The notes under the pieces were generated by a model that did no database searches, had not been told where the DNA came from, and saw only the letters and a list, made by a program, of their open reading frames with translations. A stretch of DNA of 59,108 bases from assembly GCF_900096975.1 (NCBI RefSeq), contig NZ_FMYQ01000038.1, forward strand, positions 1 to 59,108. Reading direction: 5' to 3'. Position 1 is the stretch's first letter, and each line of letters begins with the position of its first letter. The DNA is from Paraburkholderia lycopersici (GTDB taxonomy: Bacteria > Pseudomonadota > Gammaproteobacteria > Burkholderiales > Burkholderiaceae). Below are positions 24,878 through 32,763 of this stretch, piece after piece. The translations under genes were made by a program, and so were the position numbers.

Positions 24878-25243
24878 TTAGCCCGCGAGCTTGCGGAACG
24901 TCTCCAGCACGGCCTCGCCCTTGAACGGCTTCACGATCCAGCCGCGCACGCCGGCCGCCTTGCCGCGCTCCTTCATCGCCGGGCTGCTTTCCGTGGTCAG
25001 CATCACGACGTTCACGGCCGTATTCGCGAGTTCGCCGCGAATTTTCTCGACCATCGTGAGACCGTCCATGTTCGGCATGTTCACGTCGCTCACCACGAGC
25101 TTCACGCCGGGGTTCGAGCGCAGCTTGGCGAGACCGTCCTTGCCGTCCACCGCCGTGTCCACGTCGAGACCGTTCTTGCGCAGAAAACCCGCCACTTCGT
25201 CGCGCACCGTGCTCGAATCGTCCACCACCAGAATCTTTGCCAT
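24878..25243 (-). CDS. CheY-like single-domain response regulator
   Basis: A 121-residue receiver with the full active site: Asp8-Asp9 (VVDDS), phospho-acceptor Asp53 (VVSDVNMPNMDG), the Thr in MLTTES and the Lys in KPFKG. An AAGGAGAAGG-like ribosome site precedes the ATG at 25243; the open frame extends upstream without meaning. It is the last gene of the five-gene leftward chemosensory operon, 40 bases after the first CheX-like gene's stop. It is probably the output phosphorylated by the membrane CheA-like kinase and dephosphorylated by the CheX-like proteins. It is convergent with the ydeP-like gene. Confidence 0.92.
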   Translation of the reverse strand: MAKILVVDDSSTVRDEVAGFLRKNGLDVDTAVDGKDGLAKLRSNPGVKLVVSDVNMPNMDGLTMVEKIRGELANTAVNVVMLTTESSPAMKERGKAAGVRGWIVKPFKGEAVLETFRKLAG

Positions 25244-25283
25244 GCTGTCCTTCTCCTTCGCGCCGGGTGTGGCGCGTCTTTGA

Positions 25284-26270
25284 TCAAAATAATTCGAGTT
25301 CGCCGCTGGCCTGTTCTTCTTCGGCAGCGGCGGCGGCCTGCGCGGCCGTTTCGTCAAACCCTTCGCGCGACCAGCCGAGGCTGAACACGAAACGCTGGTC
25401 GATGACCACCTCGCGCCCCGTGTCCGGGCACGTGAGCCGATACTTGATGCACAGTTGAGGATTGTCGGAACCAAACGACAAATAGCGCCGCCGATGATTG
25501 ATGAGCAGCGGCACCTGCACCGGCGCGCGGCCCCAGCCCGCCTCGCCGGCCGCGAGCGCATTGCCCAGATAGCGGTTGCGGAACGCGCCCCACACGAGGT
25601 TCGTGAGTTCCGCGAGCACGCCGTTCACGTCGCGGAAGTCGCTGGCCTCGTCGCGGCCCGCGCGCGGCGGCAGCAGCTCGATCAGCGGGGCCTCCTCGGT
25701 CTGCATGAGGAGCCAGCCGCGGCACCATGCCGTCTCGATCGGAATGAGCGTGAGCACTTCGCCGAAGATGATGCGGTCGCGCACGATGCCCGGCACGTCC
25801 CAGTTCACGTCCAGCCCCGGAAAGAGGCCGCGCAGGCGGCCGAACGTCATGTCGGTAATGCCGTCCACGAGCGGGTCCGGATAGTCGTGCGAGAACACCT
25901 GTTCTTCGAGCACCGTGACGAGCGTTTGCGGATCGCTGCCGAACCAGACCCCGCACGGCACGCGCCGCAGCGGCTCGGGCAGCGCGTCGCTGTGCTCGTG
26001 CGAGGCGCGCCGCAATACGATCGGCAGTTCGGGGCGCTCGGCTTCGAGCGCGACGGCCACGGCCGCCGCGGCGTCGATCGAGCCGCCGAAGTCCTCGCCG
26101 AGCAGCACCCCGCCCAGGTCGTAGTGCATCTTCAGCGCCGCCGAAAGCGCGTCGCGCCGCACCGGCACGCATACGCAATTCAGTGCGGCACAGGTTTGCG
26201 CAATCGCCTCCGCGCGCGCGGCATCGCTTTCCAGCAGCAGCAGTTTGCTGACCGGCTTGTTCGCGTTCAT
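25284..26270 (-). CDS. CheX-like phosphatase with N-terminal pseudo-receiver
   Basis: A 328-residue protein from the ATG at 26270, with GGGAAGGGA before it. Residues about 8-125 look like a degenerate receiver: KLLLLESD as first strand, then GVLLGEDFGG where the phospho-Asp would be, with Gly in its place. Residues about 130-300 form a CheX/CheC-type domain with the phosphatase-type ExxN motif ELTNLVWG (Glu221, Asn224). The alanine/glutamate-rich end closes in GELELF, also the last six residues of the neighbouring CheX-like protein. CheC/CheX proteins dephosphorylate CheY-P. It belongs to the operon 29989-24878. Confidence 0.78.
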   Translation of the reverse strand: MNANKPVSKLLLLESDAARAEAIAQTCAALNCVCVPVRRDALSAALKMHYDLGGVLLGEDFGGSIDAAAAVAVALEAERPELPIVLRRASHEHSDALPEPLRRVPCGVWFGSDPQTLVTVLEEQVFSHDYPDPLVDGITDMTFGRLRGLFPGLDVNWDVPGIVRDRIIFGEVLTLIPIETAWCRGWLLMQTEEAPLIELLPPRAGRDEASDFRDVNGVLAELTNLVWGAFRNRYLGNALAAGEAGWGRAPVQVPLLINHRRRYLSFGSDNPQLCIKYRLTCPDTGREVVIDQRFVFSLGWSREGFDETAAQAAAAAEEEQASGELELF

Positions 26271-26324
26271 GTTTCCCTTCCCCGCTTTCGACTGCTTCAA
26301 CTCATCCGCGCACGTCGTGCGCGC

Positions 26325-26858
26325 CTAGAACAATTCGAGTTCGCCTGCACTGTCATGAACCTCGACCGCAGCGGTGCTCGCCACGAAATCGAGCGGCGTA
26401 TGCGTGCAGACGCACAGCGTCGCGCCGAGCCGCACGTCGTGATCGATCGTGAGCGAATACGACCGAACGTGATCCGGTTTCAATTCGCGCAAATACGGCA
26501 GGCAATCGCTGCTGAGCGCATAGGGTGTGGACATGCCGAGGTCGGGAAAATGCTCGACCAGTTGCTGGTTCATCGCCCCGCAGCACAGGTTGCCGAACTC
26601 CATGAAGCATTCGGTTAGCGCGCGCGCGGCATCGCCCACGTAGTAGCGTTGCGTGCGCGGGTCATCTTCGAAGTGCAGGAGCAACAGCAGGCGAAACTGC
26701 ATCGACGAAATCGTCAGGACGACCAGGTGGTCGCCTTGCGCCGCGTCGCCCGTGCGCGGCTCGATCTCGCAACTGTGCTGGGCATCGGTCACGAGGCGCG
26801 TACGCGCCGCCGCAAAGAAAATGCGCTCGATGCTGTCCTTCGCGTGCGCGCCGATCAT
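26325..26858 (-). CDS. CheX/CheC-like protein, short form
   Basis: A 177-residue protein with a single CheX/CheC-like domain. The ExxN-type motif MEFGNLCCGAMNQQL (Glu87, Asn90) matches the phosphatase signature, and FPDLGMSTPYALS follows as in CheX relatives. The C-terminus is SAGELELF, sharing its last six residues with the longer CheX-like protein downstream. Its ATG overlaps the stop of the mini-receptor gene (ATGA), so it is translationally coupled. Probable role: removing phosphate from the operon's CheY, or binding the same partner as its paralogue. Function inferred from motif only. Confidence 0.72.
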   Translation of the reverse strand: MIGAHAKDSIERIFFAAARTRLVTDAQHSCEIEPRTGDAAQGDHLVVLTISSMQFRLLLLLHFEDDPRTQRYYVGDAARALTECFMEFGNLCCGAMNQQLVEHFPDLGMSTPYALSSDCLPYLRELKPDHVRSYSLTIDHDVRLGATLCVCTHTPLDFVASTAAVEVHDSAGELELF

Positions 26859-27607
26859 GCCTGCGCCCCGGCGTACGCCGCTTCGAGCTGAACCTGCAAC
26901 TGGTTCGACGAAGCCTCGACGCTCGCCAGCGTCGCCGCGATCATCTTGCCGCCCGCCTGGATGTCCTGGAACGTCGCCGTCGTAATGAGGTCGTTGCGGT
27001 TCAAGCTGTCGCGATAGCTCTTCGAAAGCTCCTGCGAACGCGTGGCGAGCGAGCGCACCTCGCCGGCGACGATCGAGAAACCGCGCCCCGCGGCACCCGC
27101 GCGCGCCGCTTCGATCGACGCGTTCAGCGAAACGATCAGCACATGGCTCACGATCGACGACAGCTCCTGATTCTTCTTGTGCATGTCGTTGTTTTCCGCC
27201 ATCAGCGAGATCATCTGCTCGTGCCAGCGCTCGAACGTCGACGACATCGATTTGAGCCGCGCCGCGTCGCTTGCGATACGCGCCGCGTGGTGCATGGCGT
27301 CGTCACGATGCGCGCGCTCGCTCGCGAGCGCCGCTTCGAGCGCGTCCGCCAGGGATTTGCGCTGCGCAAGCTCCGCCCGCAGCGACTCGATTTGCGCGGC
27401 CAGCGCCTCGTGTTCGCGCGCGGCCTCTTCCTCGTGCGCCGCGTGGCGCGCTTCGGCCTCGGCAAGCGCAGCAGTGTGCGCCGCCTCCTGCGCGTGCGCC
27501 GCGTCCCGCGCCTGCTTTCGCGTTCGCCCGCGCCACGCCACACCGGCGCCGGCGGCCAGCGCAACGAGCGCCGCGCCTTCGATCAAATACGGTAAGACCA
27601 CTGCCAC
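26855..27607 (-). CDS. Minimal membrane-anchored chemoreceptor signalling-tip protein
   Basis: A 250-residue protein with one N-terminal TM helix (about 5-25) and no periplasmic sensor. A long Ala/Glu-rich coiled coil (30-120) leads to a receptor-like hairpin tip, LIVSLNASIEAARAGAAGRG (from 157), followed by SIVAGEVRSLATRSQELS. The tip differs from the canonical FQTNILALNAAVEAARAG. No HAMP and no clear methylation helices are present. It starts 12 bases after the CheA-like gene. It may assemble with the kinase as a scaffold rather than sense a ligand. Confidence 0.8.
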   Translation of the reverse strand: MAVVLPYLIEGAALVALAAGAGVAWRGRTRKQARDAAHAQEAAHTAALAEAEARHAAHEEEAAREHEALAAQIESLRAELAQRKSLADALEAALASERAHRDDAMHHAARIASDAARLKSMSSTFERWHEQMISLMAENNDMHKKNQELSSIVSHVLIVSLNASIEAARAGAAGRGFSIVAGEVRSLATRSQELSKSYRDSLNRNDLITTATFQDIQAGGKMIAATLASVEASSNQLQVQLEAAYAGAQA

Positions 27608-27619
27608 CCCCGCGACGCG

Positions 27620-29989
27620 CTAGCTATCCAGCGCTTCCTCTTGCTTTGCCTGCGTTGCATTGCCGATCTGCACGGCCCACTGCAGCGGCAAACGCACGAT
27701 GGTCTGAAAATGCCGGTAATCGGCGCCCCGAAGGTCGTCGGTGAAACGCAGCTCGATTGCGCCACCCTCGCGTTCGAGGAAATCGCGCACCGCGTCCATG
27801 CCCACGCCACGGCCCGAGACTTCCGTCACGTTCGTCGCCGTCGAGAAGCCTGGGCGGAAAATGAACGCGGCGATCGTCTCGTCGCTCACCGCTTCGTACG
27901 CGTCGATCCAGCCGCGCTCGACGGCGATGCCGCGAATACGCGCGAGCGCGAGGCCGCGGCCGTCGTCGGCGAGCGTCATCTGCATCGCGCCGCCGTGCAC
28001 GTTCACGTCGATATCGATATGGCCCGCTTCGTCCTTGCCGAGGGCGCGCCGCTGCGCCGGCATTTCAATGCCGTGGTCGAGCGAATTGCGCAGCAAATGC
28101 ATGAATACGTTCTTCACCGTGCCGGCGGCCTCGCCGCGCAGACGATACCCGTTGTCCTCGATGTGCACGGCCGGCTCGGTCTTGCCGAGTTCCAGCGCGA
28201 GCGACGACAGCGAACCGGTCACGCCCGAGAGCACGTCGGCGACGCGCTCCGTGCCGATGGCGCGCAGCGTGTCGCGCAATTCCGCGCGCATGGCGCGCAG
28301 CGCGGGCAGATCGCTTTCGTCGGTTTGATCGATGATGCGCAGCGTCTGTTCGATCGCTTCGTGCGCAACGGTAAGGCTCGCGTCGCCGTCCTGCATGCCG
28401 GACGCACGCGTGCCGCGTCCGAGGCTCACTTCGTTGATGTTCGAATAGTTCTCGAGGGCCGCCTTTACGCGCTCCAGATCGGCGATGAGCGCCTGCTGGT
28501 CCCACGTGTGGCTCGTGTCTTCGCGGCGCAGCGCGTCGTAGCGCTGCTCGACTTCGTGCACGACGCCCGTGAGATGCTGCAGGCTATACGTGCGCGCATT
28601 GCCCTTGATCGTGTGCATGTTGCGGAACAACGCGGCAATGGCGCCCATGTCCGCGCAATCGTGCTGGCGAATGATGTGCTCGTTCTCGTGAATGAAGCTC
28701 GTCGAACTGTCCACGAAGTGCTGGAACTTCTCTTCGCTCACAGCGAGGATTTCGCCGATCATCTCCAGGCGGCGCTTTTGCTCGCCCGCTTCGGCCGCGA
28801 GTTCGCGCAGTTCCGTCACGTCGCGCACGCAGAGCATGAGGCGCACGACCACGTCGTTTTCGTCGGTGATCGCCGACCAGCTCAGGTCGAGCACCTTCGT
28901 GCGGCCGTCGGGCATCGTGCGCGTGATTTCGTTCACGAGCAGGTGCTGGTTGAACGCGAAATTCACGTCGTCTTCGCCGAGGCACGCATGGACCGCGGCG
29001 TCGATCTGCGCGAGCGTGTCGGCGTCGAGATCCGTATGCGAGAACACGAGGTCCATGAGCGGTGCGCCCGCAATCTCGTTCGTTTCGAAAATCGCTTCCA
29101 GATACGCCGAATATTCGTTGTGGATCGTCGCGCCCTCCACGACCGTGAGAATGCCCTGCTGCATGTTCTGCAGCATCGCCTGAATGTCGGCGGTCTTGCG
29201 CTTGAGCTGCGCGGAGCTCTGCTGGATCTTTTCGATCATGCCGTTGAAGGCGACGATCGAATGGCCGATTTCGTCCATGCGGCCCACGGGCACGCGGCGC
29301 GTGAAATCCTGGTTCGACGCGATCTCGCTCATCATGGCCTGCATGCGCGAGAGCGGCCGCGTGATCTGGCGATAAAGCAGCGCGCCGATCACCGTGAGCA
29401 GCAGCACCGCGCCCCCCGTTACGCCTGCGATGGCGCTCGTCGTGGTATCGAGCGTGCCGTTGAGCGTGCGGATCGCGTCGTCTTTCTGGCGGTTCTTTTC
29501 CACGCGCATTGTCGTGACGATGCCTTCGAGTTCGTCGCGATACTGCGCGACGTTCGCGAAGAGATACGCCTGCGCGAGCTCGTTCTTGCCGCTCGCCTTC
29601 ATCTTCGCGGTGTCGTCGATCGCGGAGAAGTAGTTCGCGAGGCTTTCCTGCGCCTGCGCGACGAGGCCTTCCTGTGCGTGGCTCGCGGCGGCCTTGCGTT
29701 GCACGTCGAGCGCGGCGCGCAATGCGGCTTCTTTCTCCTTGAGCTCGTTTTGCGCGAGCGACGCGACCGTGGCGTCGGGTGCGTAGACGAGCGTCATGGT
29801 GGCGAGCTGCACGTCCTTCACTAGCGCGACCAGGTCCGACGATGCGAGTGCGCTGGGCACGACGCCCTGGGTAACCTGGCGGACGTCGGTGGCGCTGTGA
29901 CGGGCCTGATAAACTGCGTAGCCGCCGATGGCGGACAACGCAACGAACATCAGGACGATGAGTAGCGTGATGCGGTGACGAATGGTCAT
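27620..29989 (-). CDS. Membrane CheA-like histidine kinase with sensor and HAMP
   Basis: A 789-residue hybrid of a receptor and CheA. It has TM1 (8-28), a four-helix-bundle-like periplasmic domain to about 188, TM2 (189-207), HAMP (207-260) and a PAS-like region (about 270-395). An Hpt domain follows with phospho-His459 in FRNMHTIKGNART, then a linker/dimer region and a CheA-type ATPase: N-box HLLRNSLDHGIE (632-643), G1 DDGRGL, F-box FRPGFSTA, G2 SGRGVGMDAV. It stops soon after the ATPase, so the CheW-binding P5 domain is missing, as is an evident CheY-binding P2. It is the first gene of a five-gene operon. Signal perception and phosphorylation appear to sit in one chain. Confidence 0.88.
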   Translation of the reverse strand: MTIRHRITLLIVLMFVALSAIGGYAVYQARHSATDVRQVTQGVVPSALASSDLVALVKDVQLATMTLVYAPDATVASLAQNELKEKEAALRAALDVQRKAAASHAQEGLVAQAQESLANYFSAIDDTAKMKASGKNELAQAYLFANVAQYRDELEGIVTTMRVEKNRQKDDAIRTLNGTLDTTTSAIAGVTGGAVLLLTVIGALLYRQITRPLSRMQAMMSEIASNQDFTRRVPVGRMDEIGHSIVAFNGMIEKIQQSSAQLKRKTADIQAMLQNMQQGILTVVEGATIHNEYSAYLEAIFETNEIAGAPLMDLVFSHTDLDADTLAQIDAAVHACLGEDDVNFAFNQHLLVNEITRTMPDGRTKVLDLSWSAITDENDVVVRLMLCVRDVTELRELAAEAGEQKRRLEMIGEILAVSEEKFQHFVDSSTSFIHENEHIIRQHDCADMGAIAALFRNMHTIKGNARTYSLQHLTGVVHEVEQRYDALRREDTSHTWDQQALIADLERVKAALENYSNINEVSLGRGTRASGMQDGDASLTVAHEAIEQTLRIIDQTDESDLPALRAMRAELRDTLRAIGTERVADVLSGVTGSLSSLALELGKTEPAVHIEDNGYRLRGEAAGTVKNVFMHLLRNSLDHGIEMPAQRRALGKDEAGHIDIDVNVHGGAMQMTLADDGRGLALARIRGIAVERGWIDAYEAVSDETIAAFIFRPGFSTATNVTEVSGRGVGMDAVRDFLEREGGAIELRFTDDLRGADYRHFQTIVRLPLQWAVQIGNATQAKQEEALDS

Positions 29990-30350
29990 GTCGAAATCCC
30001 CGAGCCCTCGTCGTGCCGGCCGCGCTATGGCTGCGCGGCTCGGGACACGATGGCTAATTTATTCGCGGTGGATTATCGGCGTTCAGGTATGACGAAATGA
30101 TGAACGTACCCGAATCTGTCGCGCGCGCGGGGCACTTTGCCGCAGTTGACTGCCGCGCTGAACCGGGCACTGCCGGTTCTTCGGGAAAGCACGCCAAGAG
30201 TTCGTGGTCGGCGTACCCGCCGTCGATGCCCTGCCGGTGAAAAAAGGGAGCTCGAATGGCAAAACCCGGCACGTCCCCAATTTCCGCCTTGCGCCAGGAT
30301 GCAATTCGCGCCGCGCAGCATTCGCTGCGGTCCCCTTTCCGAGGTTCAGC
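29990..30350. other. Intergenic region upstream of the chemosensory operon
   Basis: A 361-base divergent region between the CheA-like gene and the AraC-type regulator. On the minus strand it holds a perfect sigma-28 -10 octamer (separate entry). No gene is supported. Confidence 0.5.
30073..30080 (-). promoter_or_regulatory. Candidate sigma-28 (FliA) -10 element for the CheA-like operon
   Basis: On the minus strand the octamer GCCGATAA matches the flagellar sigma-28 -10 consensus exactly, 84 bases before the ATG of the CheA-like kinase. The expected TAAA-type -35, 15 bases further up, is poor (CATT). The promoter call is therefore tentative, supported mostly by the exact octamer and the chemotaxis context. 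Confidence 0.4.
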
Positions 30351-31178
30351 ATGCCGCACGCCGTAACGCCCGACACACAGCCCTCCTTCTGGCGCGACCC
30401 AGCCCTGCCTTTCATCGAAGTGCGCGCGATCGCGGACGGCCGCAAGGTCCGCTACGGTCGCCACGCGCACCGCACGTTCTCGATCGGCGCGGTCACGGGT
30501 GGCCGCAGCACCTACCTGAACGGCGAGACGCTCGCGCACGTGAGGGCGGGCGCGGTGGTCGTCATCAACCCCGAAGTGGTGCACGCATGCAACCCGGCCG
30601 CCGACGAACCGTGGGCCTACCGCATGTTTTATCTCGACACGCAGTGGCTTGCAAAGCTGCAGCACGATTCCGGCTTCGGAGCAAACGAAGGGTTCCGCCC
30701 GTTCGAACAAGCCTTGACCTGGCAGCCCGACCTGTTTGAAGGGCTCAACGCGCTCTATGAATTGATCGTCGATCCAAGGCAGTCAGCCTTGCGCAAGGAA
30801 TGCGCGATCGTGGCGTATTTCACGAAGCTGCAGCAGTCCCTCAACCCCGCGCCAGTCAGCGCGCGCGAACCGAACCAGCGGCTCGCGCGCGCCGCGGAAT
30901 TCATCGACGACAACTACACGCGCGCGCTCAAGCTCGAAGAGATCTGCGCTGCCGCCGATCTTTCGCCCTCCTACCTGATACGTGCGTTCCGCGAGCGGTA
31001 CGGCATGACTCCACACGCATACGTCGTGAACCGGCGCATCGAGTTCAGCCGCACGCAGCTGCGCCGCGGGCACGCCATCGCCGATGTCGCGGCGCAAGCC
31101 GGTTTTGCCGATCAGGCGCATCTGCAGCGCGTGTTCCGCCAGTTCGTCGCAGCTACGCCTGGGCAGTACCGCGGCTAG
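30351..31178 (+). CDS. AraC-family transcriptional regulator
   Basis: A 275-residue AraC regulator from the ATG at 30351 (MPHAVTPDTQ). The N-terminal cupin arm includes YGRHAHRTFSIGAVTGG and VVINPEVVHACNP. The two C-terminal helix-turn-helix motifs include LKLEEICAAADLSPSYLIRAF and IADVAAQAGFADQAHLQRVF. Regulators of this subtype usually adjoin LysE-type exporter genes and respond to amino acids; here the LysE gene lies convergently 16 bases away. Effector unknown. Confidence 0.88.
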   Translation: MPHAVTPDTQPSFWRDPALPFIEVRAIADGRKVRYGRHAHRTFSIGAVTGGRSTYLNGETLAHVRAGAVVVINPEVVHACNPAADEPWAYRMFYLDTQWLAKLQHDSGFGANEGFRPFEQALTWQPDLFEGLNALYELIVDPRQSALRKECAIVAYFTKLQQSLNPAPVSAREPNQRLARAAEFIDDNYTRALKLEEICAAADLSPSYLIRAFRERYGMTPHAYVVNRRIEFSRTQLRRGHAIADVAAQAGFADQAHLQRVFRQFVAATPGQYRG

Positions 31179-31194
31179 CGCGAGCGGCGCGGCC

Positions 31195-31782
31195 TCACGC
31201 TGGCAATAGCCAGATCGCGCTCGCCGCCAGCAGCAGCGCCATCGTGCGATTCACGAAACGCACGCGCGCCGGTTCGCGCAAAGCCTGGCGCAGCGACGCG
31301 CCCGCCCATGCCCAGCATGCAACCGACATGTAGCACACGACGAAATAAATCGCGGCGAACTGACAGACGAGCGTATTTTCGCCGGAAGCCGCATAAACAC
31401 CCGTGCCCGCCACCGAGGCCAGCCACGCTTTCGGATTGAGCCATTGCATCGTCGCGCCGACCATCAACGAAGGGCCGCGCGCGGCGCCTACGGCATCGAT
31501 ACGGCCGTCGTCCATGGCGAGGCGGTAAGCGACGTAGAGCAGGAAGGCCACCCCCGCCCATTCGATCGCGCGCGTGAGAAACGGCCAGCGGGCAAGCAGT
31601 TCATGCATGCCGAGGCCGATCAGCAGCAACAGCAGCGCGAAACCCACCGTCGCGCCGGTAACATGGCGCAGACTCGCGCGCAGCCCATAGCGCGCGCCCG
31701 CGCTCAGCGCAACGATGTTGACGGGACCCGGGGTGATGGAAGTGGCCAGCGCGAAGGCGGCCATCGACAGGACAATGCTCAC
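31195..31782 (-). CDS. LysE-family amino-acid exporter
   Basis: An inner-membrane LysE/RhtB-type exporter of 195 residues with about six TM helices. TSITPGPVNIVALSAGARYG (N-terminal signature) and MQWLNPKAWLASVAG are characteristic. I chose the GTG at 31782 because AGGA lies seven bases upstream; an ATG at 31803 would add seven residues without a ribosome site. It probably exports an amino acid or analogue under the adjacent AraC-type regulator. It is divergent from cobF. Confidence 0.85.
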   Translation of the reverse strand: MSIVLSMAAFALATSITPGPVNIVALSAGARYGLRASLRHVTGATVGFALLLLLIGLGMHELLARWPFLTRAIEWAGVAFLLYVAYRLAMDDGRIDAVGAARGPSLMVGATMQWLNPKAWLASVAGTGVYAASGENTLVCQFAAIYFVVCYMSVACWAWAGASLRQALREPARVRFVNRTMALLLAASAIWLLPA

Positions 31783-31965
31783 GGTTTTCCTCGCTACGCC
31801 CATTGGCGATCGACAGGCATCGAGCGTAAATGCCCGCTTCGCCGGTGTATTGAAGAAAATTGCCTATGGTCCCCGGACGCGGCGCGCGCCGAACTCGCGC
31901 TATCATTGCGCCGCTCAACGCGAAGGCATCGAGCCACCCGACGACTTCCCCTGCGGAACTGAAAC

Positions 31966-32739
31966 GTGAAAAAGATCCTCATCATCGGCATCGGCGCGGG
32001 CGACCCGAAGTACCTGACCGTGCAGGCCATCGACGCGCTCAACGCCGCCAATGTGTTCTTCGTGATGGACAAGGGTCCGGCCAAGGAAAAGCTCGTCGCG
32101 CTGCGCAAGGACATCTGCGCGCGCTTCATCAAGGACCACGACTACCGTATCGTGGAGGCCGCGAGCCCCGAGCGGCGTCGCGACGAAGGTCTCGACTACA
32201 AGGCCGCCGTGGATGAACTCAACCGCGACAAGCAACGCGTGCTCGAGCGGCTGATCGAAAATGAATTGACCGACGGCCAATGCGGCGCGTTTCTCGTCTG
32301 GGGCGACCCGTCGCTCTACGACAGCACGATCCGCATTCTCGATTCGATCCTCGCCGAAGGGCGGATCGCGTTCGACTTCGAGGTAATTCCCGGTATCAGC
32401 AGCGTGCAGGCGCTCGCGGCGAAGCATCGCGTACCGCTCAACTTCATCGGCAAGCCGGTGAGCATCACGACGGGAAGACGGCTCGCGGAGAGCGGCTTTC
32501 CGCAGAATGCGGAAAGCGCGGTGGTCATGCTCGACGCCCAGAACGCGTATGCGCAAATCGAGGGGGAAGAACTCGATATCTACTGGGGCGCCTATGTGGG
32601 CACCCCCGACGAGATCCTGCTGTCGGGCCGTCTGGAAGACGTGAAAGACGAAATCGTCCGCGTGCGTGCGCAGGCGCGCGAAGCGAACGGCTGGATCATG
32701 GACACCTATCTGCTGCGCAAGCGCGGCGTGAAGGACTGA
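31966..32739 (+). CDS. cobF: Precorrin-6A synthase (deacetylating)
   Basis: A 257-residue SAM-dependent methyltransferase of the cobalamin pathway. CobF methylates C-1 of precorrin-5 and removes the acetyl group to give precorrin-6A in the aerobic route. The glycine-rich GIGAGDPKYLTVQAIDAL at the N-terminus, CGAFLVWGDPSLYD and FEVIPGISSVQALAAKH are the SAM-binding blocks of the family. It starts at GTG (MKKILIIG). It stands alone: no other cob gene and no recognisable cobalamin riboswitch is in the 180 bases before it. Confidence 0.9.
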   Translation: MKKILIIGIGAGDPKYLTVQAIDALNAANVFFVMDKGPAKEKLVALRKDICARFIKDHDYRIVEAASPERRRDEGLDYKAAVDELNRDKQRVLERLIENELTDGQCGAFLVWGDPSLYDSTIRILDSILAEGRIAFDFEVIPGISSVQALAAKHRVPLNFIGKPVSITTGRRLAESGFPQNAESAVVMLDAQNAYAQIEGEELDIYWGAYVGTPDEILLSGRLEDVKDEIVRVRAQAREANGWIMDTYLLRKRGVKD

Positions 32740-32763
32740 AACGAAACGGGCGCGCAATGCGAA

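Noticed and set aside
27641..29824. A 727-codon plus-strand frame
   Set aside because: It is antisense to the CheA-like kinase, whose Hpt and ATPase motifs are unambiguous.
31783..31965. Possible cobalamin riboswitch before cobF
   Set aside because: The short leader shows no B12-box-like sequence or extended structure that I can recognise.
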